A stretch of DNA of 64,000 nt, taken from assembly GCA_030068145.1 (NCBI GenBank), contig JAPJBO010000038.1, positions 237,001-301,000 on the forward strand, in the 5' to 3' direction. Positions within the stretch are counted from its first letter, which is position 1; every line of letters starts with the position of its first letter. The position numbers were made by a program, and so were the translations under genes. Positions 22,050 through 32,946 of the stretch are shown one piece after another. The stretch comes from Diplonema papillatum (lineage: Eukaryota > Euglenozoa > Diplonemea > Diplonemida > Diplonemidae). The notes below the pieces were generated by a model. That model saw only the letters and a list, made by a program, of their open reading frames with translations, had not been told where the DNA came from and searched no databases.

Positions 22050-25000
22050 ATGCCATTTCTGCTCGCCGTCAGCATCGCCGTCACGGCCGTCACGTTTCGA
22101 TTCAGCGCGGACACGCAGGCCGGAGCAAACGAGGTGTACGCCATTGTCACCGACAAAGATGGAAACAAAACCACTGCAGTAACCTCATTCACCCCAGTGT
22201 CGGGCACCACCACCATTTTCAGCGTCGACGTCCCCTATCAAGCGGACGACGTGCGGTCTCTTTCGTTCAATTCTTCGTCCGACTGGATCATTACGAGCCT
22301 TGCGGTTGAAGGGTCGGCCGGGTTTGTGCAGTGGCAAGCCATCGTTGGCACGAGCGTGGTTTCTTCGGCGACTGCGTCTGCTGGCGACGAGCCCCTGTTT
22401 TTCAACCCCGACCGCCCGCCTGTCATCCTTCTGATGAGGACGGGGGATTCGCAAGATGCGAACTCGTACGCTTCTTCGGACGTTACTGTCACCGACGTGT
22501 ACGGCGAGACGTGCACGCTCGTCGTCAATCCGCTGGAAAAGCACATGGTTCCCCACGCGGACGTTCTTGAGTACACGTGGTGCTCGTGGCGCGGCGGGGG
22601 GGACCAGGTCGAGTTGATTTTCTTCGCGATCGGGAAGGGCCCCGGTGTACAGGGAGACTTCTGGCACGTGGTGAGCTTGAAAGTATACCGCGCGCGGTCG
22701 TCCACTTGGTACCAGGTTTACCGTGACGGAACCTCACGAGAATTCAAAGCGTTTCTGAAATGGAAGGGGACCGGGGGCTTTGGTCGGTTGCCGACAGCCC
22801 AGTGGCAAGTCTACCATACGCTGCTGGTCACTGCTGGGTCGAACACTGACGACGCGACAGCGAATGAGCTTAAAGCATACGGTCGCTTCGCGACGGAAGT
22901 ATTCGACTCACCGTCCATGTACCCAGCCACGCCAGGGGCTACATACGAGACGGCGATGAAGGGCACAGACTTCATGGAAGCCGGGTTGGAGTTGATGGGC
23001 GCATCGGACGCGTTAGAGGTGGTGTCGGTGCTCCACGCTGCGACTGCGCTCGATTACTTCGAGGGGAGACTGACGAGGCTGTACACCTTCAACGTCACCG
23101 GCCAGAGCGAGCCTCCTTTTCCCGAGTCGAGCGGGTCTATCCTGGACCCTGCACGAGTAACTGGCCATCCAACACGACCGTTTCGGGCGACGGAAACCGG
23201 CAACGAGGTTGCACTCCAGTTTGAGATCAGTACTGAGGCTGAGGGGATGTCCTACTGCGTGACGGCTGTTTTCGACGACCTCTCGACGTTGCAGTTGGGC
23301 ACGTTGTTCTCTCCGTCAGTAGCGGGGATGCGGTACGTACGAACTCTTGGTTCGCCCCAGGCAAGTTCGGCTGTGAGAGACATCATCGTTAGTGGTTGCT
23401 CGGGCGACGGTGCTGTTGACTTGTTGACCATGTCTGTCTACGGCGCCCTGCATGCAGAATACACGCCGTACCTTGTTGGGGTCAACAAGTCGGAGTCGTC
23501 TTGGGTAGACAAGGTCACTGGCAACGTCACCTTTTCCAGGCCAAACGAGACCTATGCTCCTACTCAAGCCCCTCCAACGCCCGCACCTTTAACTCCGCCT
23601 ACCGCATCGCCCCCAACACAGGCTCCCTCTACTGCAACACAGGCTCCCTCTACTGCAACACAGGCTCCCTCTACTGCATCACCTGCAACACAGGCTCCCT
23701 CGACTGCATCACCGCCAACCCAGGCTCCCTCTACTGCATCACCTGCAACACAGGCTCCCTCTACTGCATCACCCGCAACACAGGCTCCCTCTACTGCATC
23801 ACCGCCAACACAGGCTCCCTCTACTGCATCACCTGCAACACAGGCTCCCTCGACTGCATCACCGCCAACCCAGGCTCCCTCTACTGCATCACCTGCAACA
23901 CAGGCTCCCTCTACTGCATCACCCGCAACACAGGCTCCCTCTACTGCATCACCTGCAACACAGGCTCCCTCTACTGCATCACCTGCAACACAGGCACCCT
24001 CTACTGCATCACCCCCAACACAGGCTCCCTCTACTGCATCACCCCCAACCCAGGCTCCCTCTACTGCATCACCTGCAACACAGGCTCCCTCTACTGTATC
24101 ACCCCCAACACAGGCTCCCTCGGCTGCATCACCCCCAACCCAGGCTCCCTCTACTGCATCACCTGCAACACAGGCACCCTCTACTGCATCACCCCCAACA
24201 CAGGCTCCCTCTACTGCATCACCTGCAACACAGGCTCCCTCTACTGCATCACCTGCAACACAGGCACCCTCTACTGTATCACCCCCAACACAGGCTCCCT
24301 CGACTGCATCACCCCCAACACAGGCTCCCTCTACTGCATCACCTGCAACACAGGCTCCCTCTACTGCATCACCTGCAACACAGGCACCCTCTACTGTATC
24401 ACCCCCAACACAGGCTCCCTCTACTGCATCACCCCCAACCCAGGCTCCCTCTACTGCATCACCTGCAACACAGGCTCCCTCTACTGTATCACCCCCAACA
24501 CAGGCTCCCTCGGCTGCATCACCCCCAACCCAGGCTCCCTCTACTGCATCACCTGCAACACAGGCTCCCTCTACTGCATCACCCCCAACCCAGGCTCCCT
24601 CTACTGCATCACCTGCAACACAGGCACCCTCTACTGCATCACCTCCAACACAGGCTCCCTCTACTGCATCACCTGCAACACAGGCTCCCTCTACTGCATC
24701 ACCTGCAACACAGGCACCCTCTACTGTATCACCCCCAACACAGGCTCCCTCGACTGCATCACCCCCAACACAGGCTCCCTCTACTGCATCACCTGCAACA
24801 CAGGCTCCCTCTACTGCATCACCTGCAACACAGGCACCCTCTACTGTATCACCCCCAACACAGGCTCCCTCGGCTGCATCACCCCCAACCCAGGCTCCCT
24901 CTACTGCATCACCTGCAACACAGGCTCCCTCTACTGCATCACCCCCAACACAGGCCCCCTCTACTGCATCACCTGCAACACAGGCTCCCTCGACTGCATC

Positions 25001-27302
25001 ACCCCCAACACAGGCTCCCTCTACTGCATCACCTGCAACACAGGCTCCCTCTACTGCATCACCTGCAACACAGGCACCCTCTACTGTATCACCCCCAACA
25101 CAGGCTCCCTCGGCTGCATCACCCCCAACCCAGGCTCCCTCTACTGCATCACCTGCAACACAGGCTCCCTCTATTGCATCACCCCCAACACAGGCCCCCT
25201 CTACTGCACCACCTGCAACACAGGCTCCCTCAACTGCGTCACCTCCAACACAGGCTCCTTCAACTGCATCACCTCCAACACAGGCTCCCTCTACTGCGTC
25301 ACCTGCAACACAGGCCCCCTCTACTGCATCACCCTCAACGCAGGTTCCCTCTACAGCATCACCTGCAACCCAGGCTCCCTCTACCGCGTCACCTGCAACA
25401 CAGGCTCCCTCTACAGCATCACCTGCAACACAAGCTCCCTCTACCGCATCGCCACCAGCACAGGCTCCCTCTACTGCATCACCTCCAACACAGGCTCCCT
25501 CTACTGCATCACCTCCAACACAGGCTCCCTCTACTGCATCACCTGCACCACAGGCTCCCTCTACTGCATCACCTCCAACGCAAGCTCCAACGCACACATT
25601 GGCACCCTCTTCTGCATCACCACCAACACTGACCCCCTCTACACCACCCTCAACACAAGCTCCCTCTACCGCATCGCCACCAACACAGGCTCCCTCTACT
25701 GCAGCGCAGACCTTCTCTCCAAACCCACCACCACCCTTTACGTTCATACCTCCGGCCCAGCCTGTTTCGACACCAACGCCCTCGACGCAAGCATCCCCCT
25801 CTCAGAATCCACCATCATCCTTGCCGTTCGTACCTTCACTTCCGCCCGCTTCTACCGAGTTTCCACCCACGGCCTCACCCCAGAACTCGGTAGCACCCGC
25901 AAAGTTGCAGACTCCAGAGCCAGCCTTCGTGTTAGGCGCAAGTGATCTGAAGGGCGAGCTGATGGAAGATTCTGAAGCGAAGAGCGTGTCAAACGCTGTG
26001 GACATGATCGTCCCGGTGGCATCGGCAGCCAGTCTCTTCGGCAGCGCCGCTTCTGGCCAGCGGGCTGTCCGGTTCGTGCTGCTCACCTCCGGTTGCTACA
26101 CGAACACGTTGCAGGAACAGCCGATGCCCTTCGCTTTGGACCCCTTAGGCCTGCACTACCAAAGGGGAATGCCCGTTGCCGCGCTTCTTGGCAACTGCAT
26201 TCTGATGGTGGCCGCGTGCGTGCTCAGCTTCGTCCTCCTGAAAGCCGCGCAGCAATGCAAACCCGCAGCATCCCAGTCCGATCTCCAAGGGGTGCTCCGA
26301 CTACCCGCGGTCGTCATGTTAGCTGGCCGGGTGCTTTACGCCTCGTCGGTGTTGGCTGCCGCCCGGCTCTTCATCCACACCCCACACTTCGGGTTCCTTG
26401 TCCTCGCTATGTTGATCTGCATGGCATGCGTGATGACTCCGGTGGTTTTGTTCTGGAAGTTGAAAACTGGAGTACCGGAGAAAACTCTGTTCGTGGAGGA
26501 CGGCAAGTTCACCTCCAAGCGCGTGACGTCGCTGGTGCTCGGACCGGGGGAATGGGTGAACAAGTCGAGTGAGACGCATTGGGTGGCGAGGTACGGTGCT
26601 ATGTTCAAGGAGTATGAGCGAGGGACGGTGTGGTGGACGAGCTTCGAGATGGTTTTCGATTTCATGCTGGCGGTCGTGTCGGCGATGGAGACGGACGGGG
26701 CCGTTGCGTGCGGGCACGTCAAGTTCGCGTGCGGAATTTTGTGTTTGATGCGACTGGTTTGCCTGCTTCTTGTCCGGCCGTACTCGAGGGGGATGAGCTT
26801 TGCAGCCGACGCTGTGGCGTCGGCGATGGAGTGCGCCGCTACGTTGTTGGTCGCCGTCAGCATGTACGCGGGGCGGGGCAGAGATTTCTGGCTGGCAGAC
26901 GCCGCGGCAACCTTGCTGGCGACGGCGGCCGTGGTGTGGGGGATCGGCGTTGTGTTGGACCTGGGAGCGGAGGCATACGTGGTCTGCTCGGGGCGCCGCC
27001 GGAGGCTGCAGAACCTGTCGTTGAAGCTGCCGGAGGAGGGTGATCACGCGCTCGAGTGCTTCCTTTCCGAGCCCGCCGTGCTCGAGTCCACCGTGTCCGA
27101 GTCGGAGCAGGTGTCAAGCGCGTCGGGAACGTTCCGGACCATGTCTAACCGGTCCGCGCGCCCGCCCCTATCCCTCGACGCCACGCTGCTGCGCATCTCT
27201 TCCCCATCAAGCACACTCTCCCCACCCGCAGAGGCCCGGTTCACCCCAAGGCACAGCCTGCCCGCCGCCCTTCGCCCCGTCCCTTCGGGTTTCAACATTT
27301 GA
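22050..27302 (+). CDS. surface protein 2: PLAT-like ectodomain, mucin stalk, 7 TM (1750 aa)
   Basis: One uninterrupted frame. The start is supported by a signal peptide (MPFLLAVSIAVTAVT). Residues ~17-510 hold about four related beta-sandwich modules of PLAT/LH2 type with conserved YAIVTDKDGN, VTDVYGETC, YTWC and SYCVTAVFDD segments. Residues ~515-1225 are a Thr/Ser/Pro stalk of ten-residue repeats (APSTASPATQ / APSTASPPTQ), likely heavily O-glycosylated. Seven hydrophobic helices lie near 1374-1403, 1417-1443, 1447-1470, 1527-1548, 1556-1578, 1587-1608 and 1617-1645. The HWVARYGAMFKEYERG segment precedes helix 4. A basic (GRRRRLQNLSLKLP) and Ser/Pro-rich tail ends in RHSLPAALRP. Probable cell-surface or flagellar-membrane protein with adhesion or sensing role; the function is not known. 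No intron is needed. Confidence 0.85.
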   Translation: MPFLLAVSIAVTAVTFRFSADTQAGANEVYAIVTDKDGNKTTAVTSFTPVSGTTTIFSVDVPYQADDVRSLSFNSSSDWIITSLAVEGSAGFVQWQAIVGTSVVSSATASAGDEPLFFNPDRPPVILLMRTGDSQDANSYASSDVTVTDVYGETCTLVVNPLEKHMVPHADVLEYTWCSWRGGGDQVELIFFAIGKGPGVQGDFWHVVSLKVYRARSSTWYQVYRDGTSREFKAFLKWKGTGGFGRLPTAQWQVYHTLLVTAGSNTDDATANELKAYGRFATEVFDSPSMYPATPGATYETAMKGTDFMEAGLELMGASDALEVVSVLHAATALDYFEGRLTRLYTFNVTGQSEPPFPESSGSILDPARVTGHPTRPFRATETGNEVALQFEISTEAEGMSYCVTAVFDDLSTLQLGTLFSPSVAGMRYVRTLGSPQASSAVRDIIVSGCSGDGAVDLLTMSVYGALHAEYTPYLVGVNKSESSWVDKVTGNVTFSRPNETYAPTQAPPTPAPLTPPTASPPTQAPSTATQAPSTATQAPSTASPATQAPSTASPPTQAPSTASPATQAPSTASPATQAPSTASPPTQAPSTASPATQAPSTASPPTQAPSTASPATQAPSTASPATQAPSTASPATQAPSTASPATQAPSTASPPTQAPSTASPPTQAPSTASPATQAPSTVSPPTQAPSAASPPTQAPSTASPATQAPSTASPPTQAPSTASPATQAPSTASPATQAPSTVSPPTQAPSTASPPTQAPSTASPATQAPSTASPATQAPSTVSPPTQAPSTASPPTQAPSTASPATQAPSTVSPPTQAPSAASPPTQAPSTASPATQAPSTASPPTQAPSTASPATQAPSTASPPTQAPSTASPATQAPSTASPATQAPSTVSPPTQAPSTASPPTQAPSTASPATQAPSTASPATQAPSTVSPPTQAPSAASPPTQAPSTASPATQAPSTASPPTQAPSTASPATQAPSTASPPTQAPSTASPATQAPSTASPATQAPSTVSPPTQAPSAASPPTQAPSTASPATQAPSIASPPTQAPSTAPPATQAPSTASPPTQAPSTASPPTQAPSTASPATQAPSTASPSTQVPSTASPATQAPSTASPATQAPSTASPATQAPSTASPPAQAPSTASPPTQAPSTASPPTQAPSTASPAPQAPSTASPPTQAPTHTLAPSSASPPTLTPSTPPSTQAPSTASPPTQAPSTAAQTFSPNPPPPFTFIPPAQPVSTPTPSTQASPSQNPPSSLPFVPSLPPASTEFPPTASPQNSVAPAKLQTPEPAFVLGASDLKGELMEDSEAKSVSNAVDMIVPVASAASLFGSAASGQRAVRFVLLTSGCYTNTLQEQPMPFALDPLGLHYQRGMPVAALLGNCILMVAACVLSFVLLKAAQQCKPAASQSDLQGVLRLPAVVMLAGRVLYASSVLAAARLFIHTPHFGFLVLAMLICMACVMTPVVLFWKLKTGVPEKTLFVEDGKFTSKRVTSLVLGPGEWVNKSSETHWVARYGAMFKEYERGTVWWTSFEMVFDFMLAVVSAMETDGAVACGHVKFACGILCLMRLVCLLLVRPYSRGMSFAADAVASAMECAATLLVAVSMYAGRGRDFWLADAAATLLATAAVVWGIGVVLDLGAEAYVVCSGRRRRLQNLSLKLPEEGDHALECFLSEPAVLESTVSESEQVSSASGTFRTMSNRSARPPLSLDATLLRISSPSSTLSPPAEARFTPRHSLPAALRPVPSGFNI
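23605..25700 (+). repeat. coding minisatellite, ~69 copies of a 30-bp unit
   Basis: The unit encodes APSTASPATQ and variants. Neighbouring units alternate CCTGCAACACAGG and CCCCCAACACAGG, giving higher-order blocks near 24,060-25,200 that repeat almost unchanged. The copies are extremely uniform, so the array should vary in length between alleles. It is also open in another plus frame and on the minus strand for more than 2 kb; those frames are repeat shadows. Confidence 0.9.
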
Positions 27303-27424
27303 CGCCCCCCCCATTTGTTCTACCTGCTTTCGTACGAAAACGCTCGAAGAGGCCTCCCAGGTTGCAAATTCGCGAAGCGACGAACCGTGCCCTACCCCGC
27401 ACGAAACACATGGCGATCTGGGGG
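27303..27424 (+). other. 3' flank of surface gene 2
   Basis: Short region after the stop. The stretch CGCTCGAAGAGGCCTCCC is repeated at 27767-27783, flanking the broken 3' copy. Confidence 0.5.
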
Positions 27425-27745
27425 AGCGGAGGCGAACGTCGTTTACTCGGGGCGCCGGCGGCGGCTGCAGAACTTGTCGTTGAAGCTGCCGGAGGAGGGA
27501 GATGTTGCGCTCGAGTGTTTCCTGCCCGAGCCCGCGTGTGCTCGAGTCCACCGTGTCCGAGTCGGAGCAGGTGTCAAGCGCGTCGTGACCGCTCGGCGCG
27601 CCCGCCCCTGTCCCTCGACGCCACGCTGCTGCGCATCTCTTCCCCATCAAGCACACTCTCCCCACCCGCAGAGGCCCGGTTCACCCCAAGGCACATCCTG
27701 CCCGCCGCCCTTCGCCCCGTCCCTTCGGATTTCATCATTGACGCC
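27425..27745 (+). pseudogene. 3'-end copy of surface gene 2
   Basis: Repeats 26975-27302 of the preceding gene: the basic GRRRRLQNLSLKLPEEGD segment, the Ser/Pro tail and the terminal RHILPAALRPVPS. Small deletions shift the frame between these parts, and there is no membrane domain or start. Direct orientation, starting 123 bp after the gene ends. Confidence 0.8.
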
Positions 27746-27880
27746 CCCATTTGCTCTAGGAAAGCGCTCGAAGAGGCCTCCCTGTGCTGTGTCTATCGAA
27801 AATGCAGTTTGCAGGGAGAGAGAGAAGGGGGTTCACTAAGAAGCCCCGGAGACTTCAAAACACCGACCCTGTTAACCGCT

Positions 27881-28137
27881 GTTAACCACTTCCGGACGAA
27901 CTACACCACTGTAGTGGTAGTTAATTCAAGAAGTTCGCGGGTGTCTCGAGAGCAAAATAAACGGTCGAAAGTGGTGGTGCGCCGTTTGCTTCATTGGAGA
28001 GATCTGAAACAAATCTTTTAAATGCGTCCTTCATCGGCCAGAAATCCTGCTCCGAGCTCTGAACTGTTACCTGAGGTTTGCCATGGAGCCCCCCTTTTCC
28101 CAAATTAACTCCCCCCCTCCGTGCTGAAGTGGTTAAC
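27881..28137. mobile_element. MITE-like element with GTTAACCACTTC ends
   Basis: Perfect 12-bp inverted ends (GTTAACCACTTC at 27881 and GAAGTGGTTAAC at 28126). AAGTGGTTAACG recurs near 60393, so the end motif is not unique. No coding potential. Confidence 0.5.
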
Positions 28138-28282
28138 GGTAAAGTCGAAAAGCGTGTGCGTGTAGGTCGAGTTGCGTGTGCGTGATCCTCCGAAGAAAGA
28201 CCCATTGCACTATGCATGCAATGGACGGATGACGAGGCCGCTGAGAGGACAAACTAGCTGAGAAGCGGGCACCGCGAGAAAG

Positions 28283-28472
28283 AAAGTGAGCTTACCCCGC
28301 TAAAGTGAGCTTACCCCGCTAAAGTGAGCTTACCCCGCTAAAGTGAGCTTACCCCGCTAAAGTGAGCTTACCCCGCTAAAGTGAGCTTACCCCGCTAAAG
28401 TGAGCTTACCCCGCTAAAGTGAGCTTACCCCGCTAAAGTGAGCTTACCCCGCTAAAGTGAGCTTACCCCGCT
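28283..28472 (+). repeat. minisatellite, 10 copies of 19 bp
   Basis: Ten perfect tandem copies of AAAGTGAGCTTACCCCGCT. The absence of spacers between copies rules out a CRISPR array. Confidence 0.95.
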
Positions 28473-29050
28473 GCAAAAGTATTCGGGGCGTGACGTGCGT
28501 GACTAATATTCATGACACAATCGATCAAACGTCGCAAGACAGCCAGCCACCCGGTCCCCCGGCCACCGGAAAACACGACAGCAAGTCTGACGCTCGCTGT
28601 CGTTGGGAAAAAAGAAGTTGCAAGCTCAATGGACGCCGTCACAGGCAACTGACTGTGCGAATCGCCCGAAACACAATTATGTCTCGGCGATGTTCCCCTC
28701 TCTCTTGGCGGGGTTTGTCTTGTACTAACAACTTTCTGTTGGCTTTAGTTAGCCATTCATGCGGAATCTATGGCTTGGTATTGCTCCGTTCAGTACAAAT
28801 GCCCTTATGAGAAAAAGAAATTACCGATCGTATCAACATCAGAAGGAAAAGTGGAAAATAAATAAAATAGGGTGAATCCGCCTTGTGTTTTTTATGGTAG
28901 CAACCGCGGTTGTCATTATCAAAAAGTGACGGTTGGCAGCGTACTGTGGAAATTACCATACAGGTGATACACATACGCACAAACAAATACTACATTCCTA
29001 GGACCGGCTGTGCGTAAATAATAAGAGCCACGTCACTTTTTGTATTGTAT
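28473..29050. other. no gene recognised
   Basis: Short frames only. GACGCCGTCACAGGCAACTG near 28632 recurs near 33757 and 40363 and marks another dispersed repeat. Confidence 0.4.
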
Positions 29051-29313
29051 AAGCACCTGCTTTGTAGGAAATAATTGAGGAGGCTGCCTGCTGCAAAAGA
29101 TCAAAGGAGATAAATGTGCTGTAGCCCACACGAAACACAGGTGAATCTGGGTTCAGTGGCGGCGTAAGCGTTCAACAAAAATGCCGAAGCAACTAGACAG
29201 GTCGGGCGCGGTGAGTTGGGTGCGTTCAACAAAAAAGACCCACTTTGTAGTTGTCTTGTTACTCCCCCTCTAGCCTCCTTCGAAGTAAGCACAAGGCAGC
29301 CCCTCGAGTATTT
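29051..29313. mobile_element. MITE family A, copy 2
   Basis: Same leader and ends as copy 1 (AAATAATTGAGGAGGCTGCC and GGCAGCCCCTCGAGTATTT), with an internal partial duplication of the GCGTTCAACAAAA segment that lengthens it by about 50 bp. Confidence 0.75.
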
Positions 29314-30619
29314 TTGCGACAACCAATCTTGCTTCCCCCTGGAGACAGTATTTGTTGGCAGCGGTTTAACCAGAACACACGTGTAGGTTACGTCGCACAA
29401 CAAAAAGCTGTGTCCAGGGAAGCAGAAATTGATCATAAAAAAAAATGATGAGGTGTCAGCCGCTGCTTGACAAAGTGCATGCTAATCCATGTGGTTCATG
29501 TACTTAAAAGAACTCAATGCTTGACAACGTTTGACGTGGGCGGCTTTGGATTTGCATGTGAATGACACCTCATTACAAAAAGAGTTGTCGACAACTAACA
29601 AGTAAAAGAATAAAACAAAACTACGCAATTCGCTTTCTGACTATGACCTTCAGGTCATTCCTGCCTGACCTTTCTCCGGTCTTGCGAGTCCCTGCCGCCT
29701 TCAGCCCGTTCTTGCGTCGTCACGGGTCTTGGTTGTGCAAAGCAGTCGTCTTTCGCTGAAGCCGGCCGCAAGCCGAAGAACTTTTTGGAGAATCACACGA
29801 CGACCCAGGCAGTCGGCAGTCGATTAGCACAGGTGTGCGCGGAGATTCATCGTTTTTTTTTTTTCCCCCCTCCAAATTCACATTCGGGTTTCTCCTGATC
29901 CAACCCCATGTGACAGGCAATATCCGCTGCGCAGCGAGGCAGACTGTCGTCACCCCGCGTGCATGCCGAGGCAATACCGGCTGAGCTGGCGGTCAGCCCT
30001 TGCTACTGCCGTTCCGCTGGAGCCGCGAGTCCTTTTCGCTGCGCTGGTCTTCTTCAATTTGTGTATGGCACAGTCTAACCAGCGGGCAGTTGGGTGTCCT
30101 TCAGCACACCTCGCATGCACCCCCGTTTGGGCCGGTCAAAAGCTGCCGGTAAACGTTAGGGCTAGACGGGCATGACGTGCGTCATGCAGTGCCTCCTCGG
30201 AACCTCGTGGCGGGCTCTGGCTGGCCGGCTGGCTTGTCTTCTCGGCGAGCACCTGCGCCAGAGATTCGCCGGCTTTGCGAATGGATTAGCAGCAATCAAA
30301 CGTCCATGGTGCTGATTCTGTGCAATTCAGCACGGCGCAAGCCACCGCAAAACACAAGGATCGCGAGAGCTCTTGGTTGTGTGTCTACACCATTCCCAGC
30401 TTGCAGTGGGTCTGCAGACGGCTCATCGAATCGGGGGCAATCTACGCGGGGAAAGTGCCTTCTGGGCCCAGTTGGATAACAATGGTACCTCCATTGCTAA
30501 TACATGTCCGACGACTCCCCAACTCGATTCAACTCTGTCAGGGCGGGAACTTCCCAGCGGGAGAAGATTGGAAGTGGAGGTGCTGCGCTCAGGAGACAGG
30601 GTAGTGGAGCTGCTCACAC
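29314..30619. other. no gene recognised; short dispersed motif
   Basis: The stretch 29478-29523 (GCATGCTAATCCATGTGGTT and onward to ACTCAATGCT) recurs exactly at 36331-36378 and in part, inverted, near 56333 and 62212. Frames in this stretch have no recognisable domain. Confidence 0.4.
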
Positions 30620-30815
30620 TCTCTCTCTCTCTCTCTCTCGGAAATGTCAGCGCGGTAGCGATGGCAGCGAGAACACATATAGGTGGGAGGGGAGAGGCCC
30701 TGGGACTGCTATGGCGTGACAACCCCGCCCCTCTCCTCCCCCAGGGAGCCACCCCGAAACTAGCCCGCCCACCTGACGGTAAAGGCCCGCGCACCCGTTG
30801 ACTTCATGTGTTCTT
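30620..30815 (+). repeat. dispersed repeat E, copy 3
   Basis: CT run, then CGGAAATGTCAGCGCGGTAG, CGAGAACACATATAGGTGGG and a CCC-rich right part ending CATGTGTTCT. Longest of the three E copies. Confidence 0.7.
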
Positions 30816-31356
30816 TTCTAGCAAACTTATTTGAGCACCTTCGATGCGTCTAGGGGGGTCGAGTGAGGACCCAATGAGAGACAGGAGGTATTGGGCGACA
30901 AGCCCTGAGTGTTTAAAGGCCACTTGCTTTAGAAGCAACGTTGGAAGGGGACGATTCGGAAACTTAAGGATTCGGAATTGGAAAAATAACACAGGCAATT
31001 CCTCCCTCTTCCTTGTTCCCGACCTCGCTCCCCTCGATCGATTTTGCGGTAATCGCCCCAAGAGTAAAAGTCCGAACGAGACCTCCCTCTCTCTCTCTCC
31101 TCTCTCCAATGCGCAACGAACCCGAAAAAGAGGGAGTTCAAATCCCGAAGGCAAGGGTTTTGGTGATCAAATGTCCATCGTCGCTTCCTGCTGAGCTCAA
31201 ATTGAAACCCGAATCTTTTTCGGCAGAAGAAACGATCAATGCACACCGGGTATTGCATGGCTACAAGTTGCAAGTGACATGAAGCACTCCCTGTCCTGGG
31301 CCGGTCTGTCTCTCGCTGGTAGGAATCTCAGTTGGGAGGGAGAAACTTTTGCTTTA
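30816..31356. other. no gene recognised
   Basis: Frames on both strands are short and without domains. A CT-rich stretch lies near 31084-31110. Confidence 0.35.
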
Positions 31357-31428
31357 AGAACCCATTTGACGAAGGTCACCCGGAGACTCTAAAATTCCAG
31401 ATTCTCAAGCGAACTTTAACTCTAAAAA
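31357..31428 (+). repeat. tail module K, copy 5
   Basis: GCTTTAAGAACCCATTTGAC, then CACCCGGAGACTCTAAAATT and TCTCAAGCGAACTTTAACTC. A divergent but complete copy. Confidence 0.7.
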
Positions 31429-31724
31429 TCCACCGACTACCATGAGCATCACGAAACAAGACAAACAAACAAAAGGTCGAAAGACACCAATCTGCACGCC
31501 CTGTGGGATCGTCGGAAACACAAATCAACAAGCCCAAGCAACATCCGTCGGTAGAAGAAGTCTCCCAATAGAAATTAACCGCCTCAGGGTGCCAGCCTGA
31601 CAATTGCTTTTGTTGGGAGAACTGAAAAGAAGCGAGTGTAGCCCGTACGACTGTACGTCTCGGGGTCATTCCGTCCTTGTTGTTGTTGCCTTGATTGAGA
31701 TTATTGTTGTTGTTTTTTACCTAT

Positions 31725-31985
31725 GCGCCAGCTTGGAAGGAAATGCTCGACGATGCTGCCAGACAAAGAACAGAAGGGATCCAAAGTGCTGTGACTACCG
31801 ACCCATGTGTTGAACGGACGTGAGGTCATGCGGGTCTACCCCTACACGACAACGTCCTGGGCGAGAAAACAACACACGGTGGTGTAAGCGAAGAACAAAT
31901 CAGATTGTGTTCGTATTGTATTTGCCCCTGTACCTCTATATTTTCTCCCTTCCTTTTTCGGACAAAGCAGCTACGTCGAGTATTT
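31725..31985. mobile_element. MITE family A', copy 1
   Basis: Related to family A by its ends (AAATGCTCGACGATGCTGCC and AGCAGCTACGTCGAGTATTT) but with a different body (CATGCGGGTCTACCCC, AACAACACACGGTGGTGTAA). The second copy is at 40429. It abuts a family A copy at 31991. Confidence 0.7.
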
Positions 31986-31990
31986 TGTGT

Positions 31991-32186
31991 AAGCATCTGC
32001 TTTGTAGGAAGTACTTGAGGATGCTGCCTGTTGCGAAATTTTGCAGAAGGTAAATGTGCTGTAACCCACGCAAAACCCCAGGTACATCTGGGCTCAGTGG
32101 CGGGCGTAAGCGTTCCACAAAGAAAACGACCCACTTCGCCCTCTAACCTCCTCCGAAGTAAGCACAAGGCAGCTCCTCGAGTATTT
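31991..32186. mobile_element. MITE family A, copy 3
   Basis: Leader AAGCATCTGCTTTGTAGG, then AGTACTTGAGGATGCTGCC; right end GGCAGCTCCTCGAGTATTT. Directly follows an A' element, so the two related elements stand head to tail. Confidence 0.75.
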
Positions 32187-32674
32187 CTCACGTTTTCCGA
32201 GGAAAAAACCGGAAAAGGGGAGCGTGTCCAGCCCATGCGACTGCTCGTCTCGGGTCATTCCGCCTTTTCCGCCCCTTGTTGTCGCCCTTGCTTGCGATTA
32301 CAATTGTTTTCAACCTTACAGTGCTCTCCATTTTTTTTTGTTTTTTTTTACCAAACATGAAATGTTGGAGGAAATGAGAAGCTCGTCGCCGCAAACCGTG
32401 GCGTTTTCACTTGCGTCCTGAATCCAGCTTTACGTAAAAAACGATCAGGCACTGCGTTCAACGAAAACAACTCTCTCTTCACATCATCATCATTAGTTTT
32501 GTATCAGCCGCGGTTGTGCGAGTGACGAGCTCTTATTTCTTGCACTTTTCTTATGGCGGGGGGAAGTCCCCCCAACCTCTCCTGCCTAGCCTGCTTCCTC
32601 TCCTCCCTTCTGTCAACCAGGGACCTTCAAACACCGGCCTGGCAGTCCGCAAACAACGGTAAAAAATCTAGTTA
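32187..32674. other. no gene recognised
   Basis: Short AT-rich and TC-rich stretches; no frame with a recognisable domain. Confidence 0.35.
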
Positions 32675-32946
32675 TTGAGCCGGTCTACCCCTCCTACCTG
32701 GAATCCCTGCATCGAATAACGGGATGCACATACGTATCCCATACTGTGCTGTGTACCGTCCCATATACTGGCCCATCTCCGGGTTCGGGATCTGGGCCCT
32801 CGGGGTTGTGTATAGAAAGTAGTCATCCAGTGGCTAATGCAGGTCATCGCTACAGATATTCTGCATTCTAACCTCAACTAATCCAAACCGTCCCAGTCTA
32901 TCAGCAGTCTATCAGCAGTCTATCAGCAGGGGGTGGACCGGCTCAA
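32675..32946. mobile_element. MITE family C, copy 3
   Basis: Ends TTGAGCCGGTCTACCCC and GGGGTGGACCGGCTCAA. Three tandem TCTATCAGCAG units precede the right end. Confidence 0.75.

Larger units (their letters stand above)
20712..23135 (+). repeat. segmental duplication, left copy
   Basis: Direct repeat of 47177-49595. The non-coding part (to ~21980) differs by roughly ten substitutions, a 12-bp repeat and one 22-bp unit. From ~21981 to ~23135, including the first ~1,085 coding bases of the surface gene, no difference was seen when the lines were compared by eye. Divergence starts abruptly afterwards. Confidence 0.85.

Noticed and set aside
22185-22705. Minus-strand frames opposite the ectodomain of genes 2 and 3
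   Set aside because: Shadows of the GC-biased coding strand; identical in both copies only because the block is duplicated.
23501-25945. Large second frames through the gene 2 repeat (plus frame of 814 codons, minus frame of 727 codons)
   Set aside because: They exist only because a 30-bp repeat unit lacks stops in several frames. They lack domains, and the third frame carries the conserved family protein.
28283-28472. CRISPR-like array
   Set aside because: Perfect 19-bp tandem copies without spacers, in a eukaryotic context.
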